The position numbers and the translations under genes are program-made. 64,000 nucleotides of DNA from Taiwanofungus camphoratus (Eukaryota > Basidiomycota > Agaricomycetes > Polyporales > Taiwanofungaceae), in assembly GCA_003999685.1 (NCBI GenBank), contig CP021224.1, forward strand, positions 2,108,001-2,172,000, read 5' to 3'. Of the stretch, positions 26,303 through 37,284 are shown in pieces. Each line of letters opens with the position of its first letter. The stretch's first letter is position 1. The notes under the pieces were generated by a model, which was not told where the DNA came from, did no database searches, and saw only the letters and a program-made list of their open reading frames with translations.

Positions 26303-27140
26303 ATGGCGTCCGAGTCCACCGCGTCGACCCAGCCAGCAAGCAAGCGATGGACATATTTTCATTCCGCTCTTCAACTCGCCATCCAACGGTCAGCTCACAA
26401 GTGGACGTAAGTGTTCCTTACGATCTCCGAAGCTCGAAGTTGTGATCGCCTGTGTTAGCTATGAGGACTTCACTGAGTGCTTCTCGTTATGGTGCGAAGA
26501 GCAACCTGAAAACGCCTCTGGCATCTTCACCACAGTCTCGCGCCATATGGAGGATCTCATTACCGTACGTGCTCTCAATAATTGATATGTTTTGCTCCTG
26601 ATGATTGTCTAGGAAAATTGCGAGGAGCTTCTGAGACAGTTCAACGTGAAAGAGAACTTGGATAATCTACACGCCGTAGTGACCGAAGCCCGATCAAGGA
26701 AGCAAACTAACTACAATGGTAAGGATGTATGGAGAGAAGACCTACATCCTAGTGCTGCCGTGCGAGCAAGAACTATTCCTCTGTTGGAACAGGAGAGAGA
26801 TCGTCTACTTGCCGAGCTCAAAGAGGTAAGTTGTCGAAGTGCTCGTATGGGCAGTGTAGGGTCGTGTGCTAACGATGCTCGTAAAGCTTGACAGTCATAA
26901 CCTACAACTTCAGAACAAGATGCAAAGCAATGTGAAAGCAACTGAAGAAGTCGATGCGGAAGCCTCCGGGCTACTTGATAACCTTGAAGAGGTATGGTCT
27001 TCGCTCAGTATTTTCCATATTCCGTCCTAATATTACGAGAATGTCAGATCCTCGATAGATGGAGTCAACTTCCAACGGAAGATATACAGTCATGGGCGCT
27101 GCAGACTTTGGAGTCCATCAATAGCACTCGATCTCTTTGA
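26303..27140 (+). CDS. Kinetochore MIND/Mis12 complex subunit Nnf1 (PMF1 family)
   Basis: Component of the four-subunit complex that links centromeric chromatin to outer-kinetochore microtubule binders. Five exons, 206 aa: 26303-26406, 26459-26564, 26613-26825, 26887-26991, 27048-27140; all phases fit. The N-terminal head reads RWTYFHSALQLAIQRSAHKW, then YEDFTECFSLWCEEQPENA and GIFTTVSRHMEDLI, followed by ENCEELLRQFNVKENLDNL, the conserved core of the Nnf1 family. The C-terminal half is coiled coil (RTIPLLEQERDRLLAELKE and LQNKMQSNVKATEEVD). Length is normal for fungal Nnf1. Confidence 0.88.
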
Positions 27141-27797
27141 GCGTGAGATGGTCTACGACCTTCTATTTGTTTTGTATGAGGTTTGCTACTAGCTTGAGCA
27201 TCCTTATTGTCTTGAAGTGTATTGTGACCAATGTATGTTTGCAGTAATAATACTTCTGGTGTTCGCCGGTCGCCTGAAGTACGTTGTTAGGATAAGTACT
27301 CGTGCAAGTCGGTTGTAAATAGTCTGCCGGGTTCGTAGTGTCATTGTTGGACTGCCATAACAAATAAACTTCTGCCATCGCCACTGTCACCGTTGAGTAT
27401 TGAACAGCCTCTCTCCTGCCATAACCATCAAACAGGTGAATTTAATGGCAACTGTCTATGATACCTGCAACAAGATTGGGGGTTGTTGTTGCACTGTTCA
27501 AACGTTCGCACTGAACGAGTTGGAAATATTGTCTACAAACGTTTTCAAGCTTGTAGCACATAGACCGCTCTTTCGTGGTCTCCGGTATGTTCTCCGACAT
27601 GTTCTCTGCTAAGTTTAGACTAAACAGATCTAGAGCCAACACAACGCTGCAGGCGTTTGTACTTATGAGACAGAACCTTGCCATGAATCTCCAGTTTCTA
27701 CAAACCTGGACCCTTCTCAGGAGTTCATAGCTCTACCAGATTTTCCTCCCATTCACCTTGTCAATTTAAGACGTTTAATTCTTTCAAGTCGTCAGTC
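27141..27797. other. Intergenic region, no gene seen
   Basis: AT-rich sequence with only short frames on both strands and no recognisable motif; it contains the NNF1 3' end. Confidence 0.6.
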
Positions 27798-29036
27798 TTG
27801 ACACCGATATACTTGCCTGGACAGATTGAAAACTCCAATGCGCCTGCCCACTGGATGTCCCGAGGCCATGGATCCACCATTGACTGCAGCCGCTTTACTG
27901 ATCGTTCAGAGGACCCGGGGGTCGAATTGCCCATTGCGAATCTCCCTCCTGAATTAAGTACTCTTGATGACGTTCCTTCAAATTGCGAACTCAAACTCGG
28001 CGCTACCACACCACGGCAATCACGACCCTTGCCGAGATATGCTGGCTCTGAGTCATGTCAGTCGGGCTTGGCGAGCAACTGCTGTGACAACCTCCGGACT
28101 ATGGACTAAAATCTACCTAATCCCTCGCCTTTTGTACTTGGCACAACTGTTTCCGGAACGATGTCAGAACATAGACTCTTTGGAGCTGTACTTCATTATA
28201 AGACATTGTTACGGTTTCTCTACCCAAGAGCTCGCCCATCTTTGCAATTCGCTGCTGTCTGCTTGTAGATGTTCTGTTCTTGAGTGCACACTGATAATTG
28301 CAGAAGTTTCACCCACCGAGACACCATATGTCGATCAGTATGCGAATGGTGCAGACGAGCTAGTGGCTGGTGTTGGGCAAATTGATGAAATATCATCTCT
28401 GCATTATGCTAGCACCAATAACCTGCTGCAGGATATGCTGCATGCGTTTGATAGGCCAACTACTTTGGAGATGGTAACCGGCACTCAGCCACCATTCGAA
28501 GCGTTGGTGAACATTCTCAGAACATATCGTGATCGCCTCAGAACTCTTTGTCTTCATAAACGGGATCCTTACTCACATTCTGTCAGTCTGGGCGCATTGC
28601 CTTCTCAATTTCAATTGCGGGATCTTCAAGAATTGAAGATCAAGCATCATGGAACTGTATTTACGCCCCGTCTACTACAAGTTATATCCTTCTCTGGAAC
28701 TACGGCTGTTGGACTGTACTTTCATCAGTGAGGGTTACCACCATTGGACATAAAGAACACTAGTATGCAATTCGTATTCCTTCTTGTCGAGAAGGCAGCT
28801 ATCCACTATGCGCAATTAATTCCAAACGAGTTTACCTTCACCTTGTCCTCACTCAACTCTACCTGTCTGGTGCAATGGGACTGGAAGACACGCCCTGACA
28901 ATGACGATCCGACCTTTCGCCATCACATGCCACGCAAAATTTCTGATTTGCCTTCCCTCACGGAGCTCGAGCTATCGCTTGCAAATGTGGAGATCGAGTT
29001 CCATGACTATTCACACATACGTGATCAATATACGTG
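27798..29036 (+). pseudogene. F-box/LRR-type gene broken by a frameshift and an in-frame stop
   Basis: Basidiomycete F-box proteins have a PIA-LPPEL segment followed by an F-box helix and repeated leucine-rich segments. Here VELPIANLPPEL is in one frame up to about 27,957, and the continuation MMTFLQIANSN then DMLALSHVSRAWRATAV is in another frame, so one base has been gained or lost at about 27,957-27,967. The second frame runs to FHQ and a TGA at 28,729-28,731, after which the same frame continues with sensible sequence (GLPPLDIKNTSMQFVFLLVE, LPSLTELELSL) to 29,036. No intron can rescue either break. Could also be a sequencing or assembly error. Confidence 0.7.
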
Positions 29037-29592
29037 ATCAATTGCCGATTGAAAATCTGACCCAATTCAAGGTCATATCCACTGCTTGTTGTTCCGTCAG
29101 TACATAGTGCATATCGCAGGCTCTCCATGTTTTGCGCATGGAAGAAATGCAGACCAAAGGGACAAGCCCGACTGCGAATTAGACACGATGTAGTTCGGGT
29201 TGGGACTATTTCATGAGATGATTGCTGATTTGGATTTCACAATTGCTGTTCTGAATATTTAGAAAAAGTCACTGCTATCGTGTTTGTGAGTGCGGGAAGG
29301 AGTGAAACAACATTCAGGTACAAGTAAGATGCGTCTATGATTTCTGGACGGGAGAGGGGTGGAGGTAAGTACTTATTCTGAAATGGTTCCCAATCAGGAA
29401 TGCCCTATTGACAAGCCACGTGGAACTGCTCAAGGTGTCCTCACCGCGAAAGCAGCAGTACTACTTTGGTCTTACCATGCTGCTGACATTCATGTGCTAG
29501 AATCAAGGCGTGCCCGGAGGGAATTTTACTCAGATTAATTTTTGTATAGACTGCACCTGCGGGCCAAAACTCTACTCGTCTGTCTTCCCACA
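29037..29592. other. Intergenic region upstream of TUL1
   Basis: No gene seen. Contains the F-box remnant's 3' flank and the TUL1 promoter; short frames on the minus strand here oppose the start of TUL1 and lack motifs. Confidence 0.6.
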
Positions 29593-32500
29593 ATGGATGA
29601 CACGGCAGCTGGTGAGCAGACTCGTGAGGAAGGACCGGATACTTCGACAAATCTGCCTTCACGCCAGCATCGCAGCTCGGTCCCGTCTTTCCTCTTCATT
29701 AGCCTTATCCTCTTCATGCTTACCAACAACCGGGGGGATGAGTTGGATACCCGGAACCATTTTCTCGAGGCGCTAGATGCGCTAACCTCCCAAGTGTCCA
29801 ACTATTCTGCGTGGCTAAACGGCACGACTTCCAATTATTCCCTTGTGAGTTCCTTGTTCAGTGTGTTAAAGATACTGATGTGATTGATTTGCGAGACAGC
29901 CTAGCAAAGACCCTTCCACGATGCCTCTAGTGGACGTCTTCATGACCTTCGGCTCCCGTATTGATCCCCAACAAGGCTCATATTATTCCAATTTAACCGG
30001 ATTCTGGAAGGGCGAACTCCATTTCAACAATCTGACATCTGTTAGTGTGACGGATCCCCCTCTGCAGCCTTGGAGATATCTTGCGGACGACTTCGTCGCT
30101 GGAATAAACATATCCGCGTTACCCGAGCTTCTGGGATCCTGGAACTGGAGTGCTTCAGAGAATCTGACAATCAATGCTGGCGATAAAGCGTTTCTATTCG
30201 ATGGAGGGAACGGGAGTGTGTCGGGGCAGATCGCAACAATTCATGTACGTCTACTACCGTTTAGTTGATGGCAACGTAATCATGACGCGCCCAAGGGCAA
30301 AGTTGACTTGTCGGATCCCAATGCCCCGGAAGAGTTAAGGCTGAACTTTGAAGGCGTGCACTTCCTGGCGAATGGCTCTGTATATGCATTTGCTGAGCCT
30401 ATAGGGTGAGTGATCGGGATTCGTTACCTTACTGCCTCCTCGTCATAGTCTTGACCACTGCCTTTAGTCGACATATAGACCTGAGAGATATCCCATCGCT
30501 CGTGCCGGAAGCATACATTAATGATACTGCCCATGCGATTGAAGCCGAGTTGTTAGCCCGAGTGATGAAGCTGAAAGAGAAGATTGATGCTGGTACTCTG
30601 GATCAGGATCTTGACAACGGTACAATCGTTCAGATCCTTCCTATGTTCATCTCTGATCTCTGTTAATTTATCTCAGATGAGTCTCCAAAGACGCGCTGTT
30701 CATTCAAACTGTACGGTCAGTTAGAACCAAGCGACGCACCCCAAGCCTTGATGCAGGAGCTAGAAGATGAGATTGATAGCCCAACTGGTATCTCGACTAT
30801 CAGTCCACCAGAAATGAAGATGAACGGTGTACTGGTCAGCCAAAACTGTGGGATCCTTCTCGAGATGAAGCATGTGAAGGGACTAAAGTGACTCCATTAA
30901 CTATAAGTTGTAATGTTCCGGCATTGACTTCTCTCGCAGATCTCAGCAGTTGTTCAGGAAGATCACCACATGTAAGTCGTAGTGCATCGTGCCCCCCATA
31001 CGAACGGTCATGTCGATGGCTGCTTTTCTTTCGACTATATTCAGATGCAGGAATTTCGACCATTGTGTATCTGATTCTATTGGTGTTGTTGTCTCGGCAA
31101 GTCGCGCGTAGTAGCTCCGCTGCGGGGCTCTCCCGTGTCTCTCGCTATACGTTTCTCGTCCAGAGCCTTGTCGACGCTATCTCATTCGTCGGAGTGGGTG
31201 ATCATAGTTTCTCTGGCTTTAAGGGCGTCTGGACTTACATTGCTTCCCAGCACATTACCCTGGCAATCCTCGCTGATGGCAGGCCGTCGCTCGCCGTACT
31301 AGCTCCCGGGGGGCTTGCCTGCATGCTGTTTATTTATGAGGCAGTAAGTTCTTCGATGCCCATTGGAATGCAGTTACTCAAAGACACGGCCTTAGCAATT
31401 TGCTGTTCTCATAGGCCAGATCCAAGCGCCAGAAGATGTCCCGCCACCTCCACCACTTCCCGCGCCCCAGGCTCCCATAAACCCTCATTCAGACACAGAG
31501 GCGTCGTCCGTCGATAATGCGTATCCTCCGGCTACCCTACCGCAAACTCCGGCGCCCGCTGTCGCCACTCCTCCAACACCAACGACTCCGGAACGATCAT
31601 CTTTTCTCCGCTTCCTGTGGAACCACATCAGGACGGATCCCTCAGCGAGGTTATGTGGGCATTCCCCTTTTCCGTTGGCCCTGCCGAATGTCCGACGCTG
31701 AACCGCGCTCGCAGGGACGATCATCTCGCTGTTCCTGATCTTTGTGTTCCGTATCGTCATCATCCTCTCTCTGCCGTTGTTCTTCGTCGGCACGCTGTAT
31801 TCGTGCATGTGGCTCATGCAGGTGTGGCGTTCGGCGCGACGCGGGAGGAGCAGTGGATTGTCTGCCGAGTACCTGATCGGCGCGACGCTATGCAGGTTGT
31901 ACTTCGCGTTGTGTAAGCATCGACATCTACGCTAGTTTGAGTGTGCGCTGATATCTTGATAGATTTCCTTGGATGTCCGAACAATATACTCGATGTGGAG
32001 CCTAGAAGTAAGTTTCAGCATTGTCGTCGGTGATGTCCTGTCTATTGAGTGTGCGCATATGAAAACTACAATAGGATGGATATACGGCGTCGCGTGCTTC
32101 ATGTTCGTTCAGATTTGCACGATCATGCTACAGGAGTACATCAGCCCGACGTTCTTCCTCGGCAACCGCGTACGTACTTGTAAAGATTCCATTCCATACC
32201 GCGACGCCTAAGCTCTGCATGCTTTTCCTCCAGACCGTCGCGGCGAAGACGTACGACTACCATCCGCCGCTGCCACTGCCTGATACCGAGGCGCCTGAAC
32301 AGACGCTCGGGGACTGCGCGATCTGCATGGACGCGATCCGCGTGGACCCTGCGTTGCGCCGGCGCTCGAAGTCGGGCGACAAGGAGCGCGGGGACCTCCT
32401 TGGTCTGGGTACGGCCGCAGGCACGCGGAGGAGCGGGGGTATCCTGGGGGCCGTGGGCGCGACGAGCGCGCGGAAAAGCTATAGCCTGGCGCCGTGCCAC

Positions 32501-32764
32501 CATCTCTTTGTGCGTGTGTTTCATCTTTCTGAAGTGGCGGAGACTCATCCTGCACGCGTGCTTCAGCATACGGCATGCTTAGAAAGGGTATGTGTCTATA
32601 ACTCGGAATTTTGTCTTGGCGCTTGATTACTGATGACTATAATCGGTGGGCAGTGGCTTGCTATCAAGGTGAGATCTCTATATGTGTTGACTTTTGCATT
32701 GACAAATGATATTTCGGTGTAGAATATCTGTCCACAGTGTCGGCGACCACTCCCACCTTTGTAA
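29593..32764 (+). CDS. Transmembrane RING E3 ubiquitin ligase, Tul1/Dsc1 type
   Basis: Golgi/endosomal membrane ubiquitin ligase that works in the Dsc complex. Sixteen exons, 756 aa, phases consistent: 29593-29844, 29900-30244, 30296-30405, 30468-30619, 30677-30887, 30940-30971, 31045-31193, 31251-31343, 31420-31654, 31715-31912, 31963-32007, 32075-32169, 32234-32509, 32567-32587, 32654-32668, 32723-32764. An N-terminal helix (SFLFISLILFMLT) is followed by a large glycosylated lumenal part (many NxS/T), then several helices from ISTIVYLILLVLLS onward. A proline-rich cytosolic loop (PPPPPLPAP) precedes helices IISLFLIFVFRIVIILSLPL and YGVACFMFVQICTIMLQEY. The C-terminal RING reads CAICMDAI, a long insert, APCHHLFHTACLERWL and CPQCRRPLPPL, with all eight Zn ligands of a C3H2C3 RING. 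In exon 9 the acceptor GGCCAG was used to keep frame. Confidence 0.92.
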
Positions 32765-33615
32765 CTGATTGATGTTACATGTATTATTATATTTGCATGT
32801 ATGTCCCCAGGAAGGTTACCAGTGTAACCGCCTGCAGGCCTGCATGATTAATTTGGGAGAACGTGACGAGGACGTGGGCCGCAGGTAAGCCTGACTCGAG
32901 GCATATCACACTGCATTCGCTGGTCAGGTCCGTCTTCCACTCATACCAGGACCGGATGCGGGCTGTGGACTATCCAGCGTGCGACGTATGCAGTTTCTCG
33001 CTTCCAGGTGAATGACGAGCCGGGTCCATGAGACGCGCCTAATTAGATAACGTCACCGTCATATCTGCCTGTATATAAACCTCCATGGCGAACCAACTTA
33101 AGCTTGAGCTGCGCTCGCCCCGACTCGGAGGAGCCTTGCTTCGCGAAGATTATACATCACACGACTCTTCCACGAACACCCGTCTGCGCACTTAGACCTG
33201 CTTAGTTCCCATGCATTGACCCCGTATAGCTGGCAGCTGCACAATTGATTGCCCTTCAATAATCTTCGCAGATAACTTTGTGTTGGTTTCTCAGAATTGG
33301 CACTCGAGCATGCTTGCTCTAGGGCAAATTGATACGCATGTCGACTACGGAATGGAGCAATTCAGTCCTGACCCACCACCCGTCTTCGTAGCTCCAAGTC
33401 CAGCTCGTGCCCCCACCTACACGGATGCGCCGACTTGCACGCTCATGACGTCGCACATCGTTGGCCAATAGAATCCTGCCCTTATCTCAAGTTGTATATA
33501 TAATCCACCTGCACCCGGAGCGCTTACTGTCAGTCTCGGATTTAACCACCATTCATTTCGTGGGGCAGCTCCGACCTTGTGGCTGAGCTATTTAGTCGTT
33601 CACGGTATACTACCT
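32765..33615. other. TUL1 3' flank and promoter of the velvet gene
   Basis: No gene is needed here. A 5' flank candidate frame at 33,310-33,471 (MLALGQIDTHVDYGMEQ) ends in a stop and could be a leader or chance ORF. A TATATATAA box at about 33,496-33,504 lies about 110 bp before the chosen velvet start and is a likely promoter element. Confidence 0.5.
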
Positions 33616-35332
33616 ATGGTAAGCCTACTTACTCCTGGGGTCAACCCTCTGACCAATACTGTTCACCAGCAAGTTCGGCAACTTGAATCCCCATCCGAGC
33701 ATGTTGGTGCTCCTGTCTCCTTCATTAGCAGCCCCTTTACAGGCTGCACAGTGCGTGTGGAACTCGTAGAGTTGCAAAAGGCAGATGTCGGCCGAAAGTA
33801 AGTTAGTTGTCGCCTGCGCACGTTCTGTGCGCGCCCTGATAAGTTATAAGGTACGTACGGAAGGACCGCAGACCCCTCGACACACCGCCCGTCGTCCAGG
33901 TGCGGCTCTTCGACGTTCTGCATGCAGGAACGCCTGCACAAACAGAACGCGATTGCGAGTACAAGTACGTTCAGCATCTCGCGACTTCGTGATCCAAGGA
34001 TGTCGCTCGTGCGTACATCCAGCCAGGTCCAGAGCTACGGCTTGCTCTGCCACGTCGACCTCTTCCCGGTCGACCTAGACAATAATGACAACGCTGGTAA
34101 TAACTTCAACAGCTGGCAGAGGGGGCAATTTAACAGTGCTGTGAAGAACCGCACAGGCATTGATGTTCATGCGGATGTCCTCATCGCTCCTGCGAGTTCG
34201 AGTTGGAGTTCGAATAGGACCAGGAGTAACAGCCAGCACCCACCTGCATGGACCGAAACGGTCGCGCACTTATCATCACCCGAGGTTCCTGGCTGGGCGC
34301 CTTTGCTGCCGTCGTCCAGTGCTCAACGGACCAACACGACACCGGCGCCGGCGCCGCCGGAGACACATGCATCAGCGATGTATTCTCAACCTGCGCACCT
34401 TTCCCATTGTATTTCCATTTGGGAGCCATGCCAGTGCCTATCACGGGGGCCTTCCCGTCCTCACCCCAAAACGCTGCGGCCTGGCAACAAACGCTACACA
34501 CGGGGTATCCCTCGTATGAAACGGCGCATTTACCGCCGGCGCAGACAAACGCTGTCGCTTATCTTAACAACCATCCGATTTACGAAAGCGAGAAGTGCAT
34601 TAGTGACCTCGCGGGCACGACCCTCGTCGAAGCGGTATGCATGGAGTACAAGGGGCAGAATGCCTTGATGTTCATATTCTCAGTCAGTGTCTCTCAGTTT
34701 CGTCCTCTCACATGTTGTGTCTTGCGACGATTCGGCCGCGGTTGGTTGAGGCACCTGCATTGTTTATACGTCGTTGTATCAGCGACATATGGCTGTAGTG
34801 GTTCACGCTTCTGCTGCGCTGGCTGAACATGGGCTGATGGCGCTGGGTTGCCTTATAGGATCTGTCTGTGAAGACCGAGGGCGTATTCGTCTTGCGCTAC
34901 CGTGCACTTAGTGTCATGTCGCACACACACGTACAGGAACATGACAGTACGTCGCCTATCCCCGTCCTCGCCGAATGCTGGGGCATCCCGTTCAGGGTTT
35001 ACGGTACGAAGGAGTTCCCCGGGCTGCGCGCGTCGACGGATCTCACCAAGGTGAATAGTCTACCTACCGTCCGCTGACGCTGTGCGTCGTGCAATGAGGT
35101 ATGGATGACTAATGCGGTCTTGCCTGTACAGCATATATCGAGGTTCGGCGTGCGCCTGTGCACGTGTGAGCAGGAGCGCATGCACCGCCTGAAAGATCGT
35201 GCTGCACCGCGCAAGAATGCCTCGCGCAGGCTGCCTGTTCCGAAGCCCGTCGTGGCTGCCGCGACTACACCCGTGTTCGCGGTTGCGCCGCAGGCTCATC
35301 CAGACGGCTCGGGAGCAAGCTTCAGGACCTAA
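33616..35332 (+). CDS. Velvet-domain regulator, VelB-like
   Basis: Fungal transcription regulator that pairs with other velvet proteins to control development and secondary metabolism. Seen: first velvet half FTGCTVRVELVELQKADVGR, then DRRPLDTPPVVQVRLFDVL, then YGLLCHVDLFPVDL; after an Asn/Ser-rich and Pro-rich insert of about 150 residues comes the second half ISDLAGTTLVEAVCMEY, MFIFS joined to DLSVKTEGVFVLRYR, PVLAECWGIPFRVY and KEFPGLRASTDLTK. A long insert between velvet halves is typical of VelB. Firm exons: 33616-33797, 33851-about 33,964, 34,0xx onward to 34682, 34859-35050, 35132-35332. Two junctions are unresolved: 33,961-34,030 (a 34-nt intron or a 63-nt one with GTTCAG donor) and a frame change between 34,250 and 34,450. 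Start at 33616 is the first in-frame ATG. Confidence 0.82.
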
Positions 35333-37284
35333 TACAGACAAAATACTCGGTGTCGCAGGGCAGGCCCAATGAGTGATCGGGAAGACTCGGGCAGCGGCGG
35401 TAGTGATAGCGACGACTAGACATCCCATCCTCACTTGTCCTTATCATGGTATGTTTTATCCCTCTATTGTCACCTACTTAGATGCTCCATTTTGCAGTTT
35501 TAGTGTTACTGTGTACGATATTTATTCGGCGCTGGTGCCTTACAGTCATGCATTAGCTTTCTGTCTTTGAGACTGGCAGTATGCACTATTGCACTACAAC
35601 GACCTTGGTAAGTGGTGTGGATCTAAGCTGTCTTAGCGACAACTCTGCCGACATGCCAAGCCAGCATTACGAATGCCATCTGATGGTTTCATTGTGCTGG
35701 ACATGAACTGTGATGCCTGTTCAAAAATTACAAGGTGAAATTGTATGTTGTTCCCCGGATTGGCCGCGACTTGCATGGTATGTACCGGTCTAGTGTCCAG
35801 GCTGAACACTTGCTGGGCGTAGATCATCCTCAGATATGTCGGCAGCGATTTCAGACACCCATCAGGGGGCCAAATATCATCGTTTGACACAGTGAAGCTC
35901 TGTTTGTCCGTATCAATAGTAGGCCTTCAAATAGGTAAGCTTCTTGGCTCACTAGCAATGAAGACATTCTGACAATATAGGCTGACCGAATTTAGACACT
36001 GTGTTGGAACAACGTCTCCGCAACTTATTGCAGGATGAGCGTCGGACAGCTTGAGGTGAGTGGGTGTGCTGCTGTGAATGTGTTCATAGGTGGCAAGGGT
36101 GTTCTCGTTGTGTCCGTATCACATATACGGATGGCGCGTGTGGAGGATTTAGGGATGAGAGGTGGTGGACAGACTCCAATTCACCCTGTAGTCGTCTTTG
36201 CTGTCAGAACGCGCCATGGACAAGCTGCACATTGGTCAGGAGCGAGGTGGCCAGCTGATCTTTCGATTTGTCGGTGGTGAGAGCTCCATTTGTTTCTGGT
36301 AAACTGCATGGATGCCCAGTATGGATGAAGCGTGGCTTGGTTCACTAGGTGATTGTGCAAGTGGTGTAGGTATAGCGCGAGCGGTGCTACTGCATCCATT
36401 ATGTATTTTTATAGATACAGGTCTACTAGTAGGAAAGACTATGCGTGAGGTATTCTTTATACTCTCAGGCATAATGCACATCTAGGGGATTATTGCACAA
36501 AAAGGATCAATCAGGTTTGGAAGTGGGGATATATCAGACACTTCATGAAAGCCTTGTACGTGATCAGTTCATCTCTTCGCACGTTAAACTGCACTATGGA
36601 AGCATTGATAGATTCCACCTTCTCTGAATTGCCCTTAGCCTTTGCCATCATATGCTCGTCACGGAGAACCCGGAGTTCCAGTTGTATAGCGGCAGCACGA
36701 GTGAGCAAAAATGTGCCGAGTGCAGTGTTGTGCCAGTCGTCGACTAGTCCCGCGACTGGCATAGAGTCACGAATCGGCGACTACGAGAACGACTATTCCC
36801 ACGGTCGACGACTGGCGGGTGCGTGATCTACTTATCTTAGTTGAACTACATTGTCTGCGCCGGCTGATGAGTCTAGCAGTTTCGCATCCACCTCAAAGGC
36901 TAAGCGATTCGTGTTACGGAAAACAATGTTCTGTAAATTGATTTTGTTGTCGACAACAACTCAAGGACAATTGGATGCGATTCAGGTTTCATGAATAAAG
37001 TAACAGATGGTACACTTCCGGAGATCAACTCATGCAAGCATGATCGGGACAGAAGAGATACTGATACATTCTATACTATCATAAGGTCGACCACGCATTG
37101 GGTATACAGCCTTGGGCACAGCATGTTGTCTTGCACCATGGCTAGTACTGATATTCCACGGAGTATCAGATGATTTGTGAGAGACGACAAGCGGTGCTTA
37201 GTACCACTGACGAGGCTGATCAGCACAGAAGCGAGTGAGAAGATAAAGACAAAATAAACATGAAAGGACGTCGCTGACTCAATA
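35333..37284. other. Intergenic region with a kinase relic
   Basis: Between the velvet gene and the FunK1 gene. Apart from the FunK1-tail relic at 36,511-36,762 no supportable gene is seen; remaining frames are short and motif-free. Confidence 0.5.
36511..36762 (-). pseudogene. C-terminal relic of a FunK1-type kinase
   Basis: An 83-codon frame whose end resembles the end of the intact kinase at 37,285. Here AIQLELRVLRDEHMMAKAKG and RRDELITYKAFMKCL; there NIALKQGNLEVATSLGAQI and QKNEMMTYKIFMQSL, same spacing and same strand. Nothing upstream of 36,762 continues the kinase, so only the tail is left. Probably a decayed tandem copy. Confidence 0.6.
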
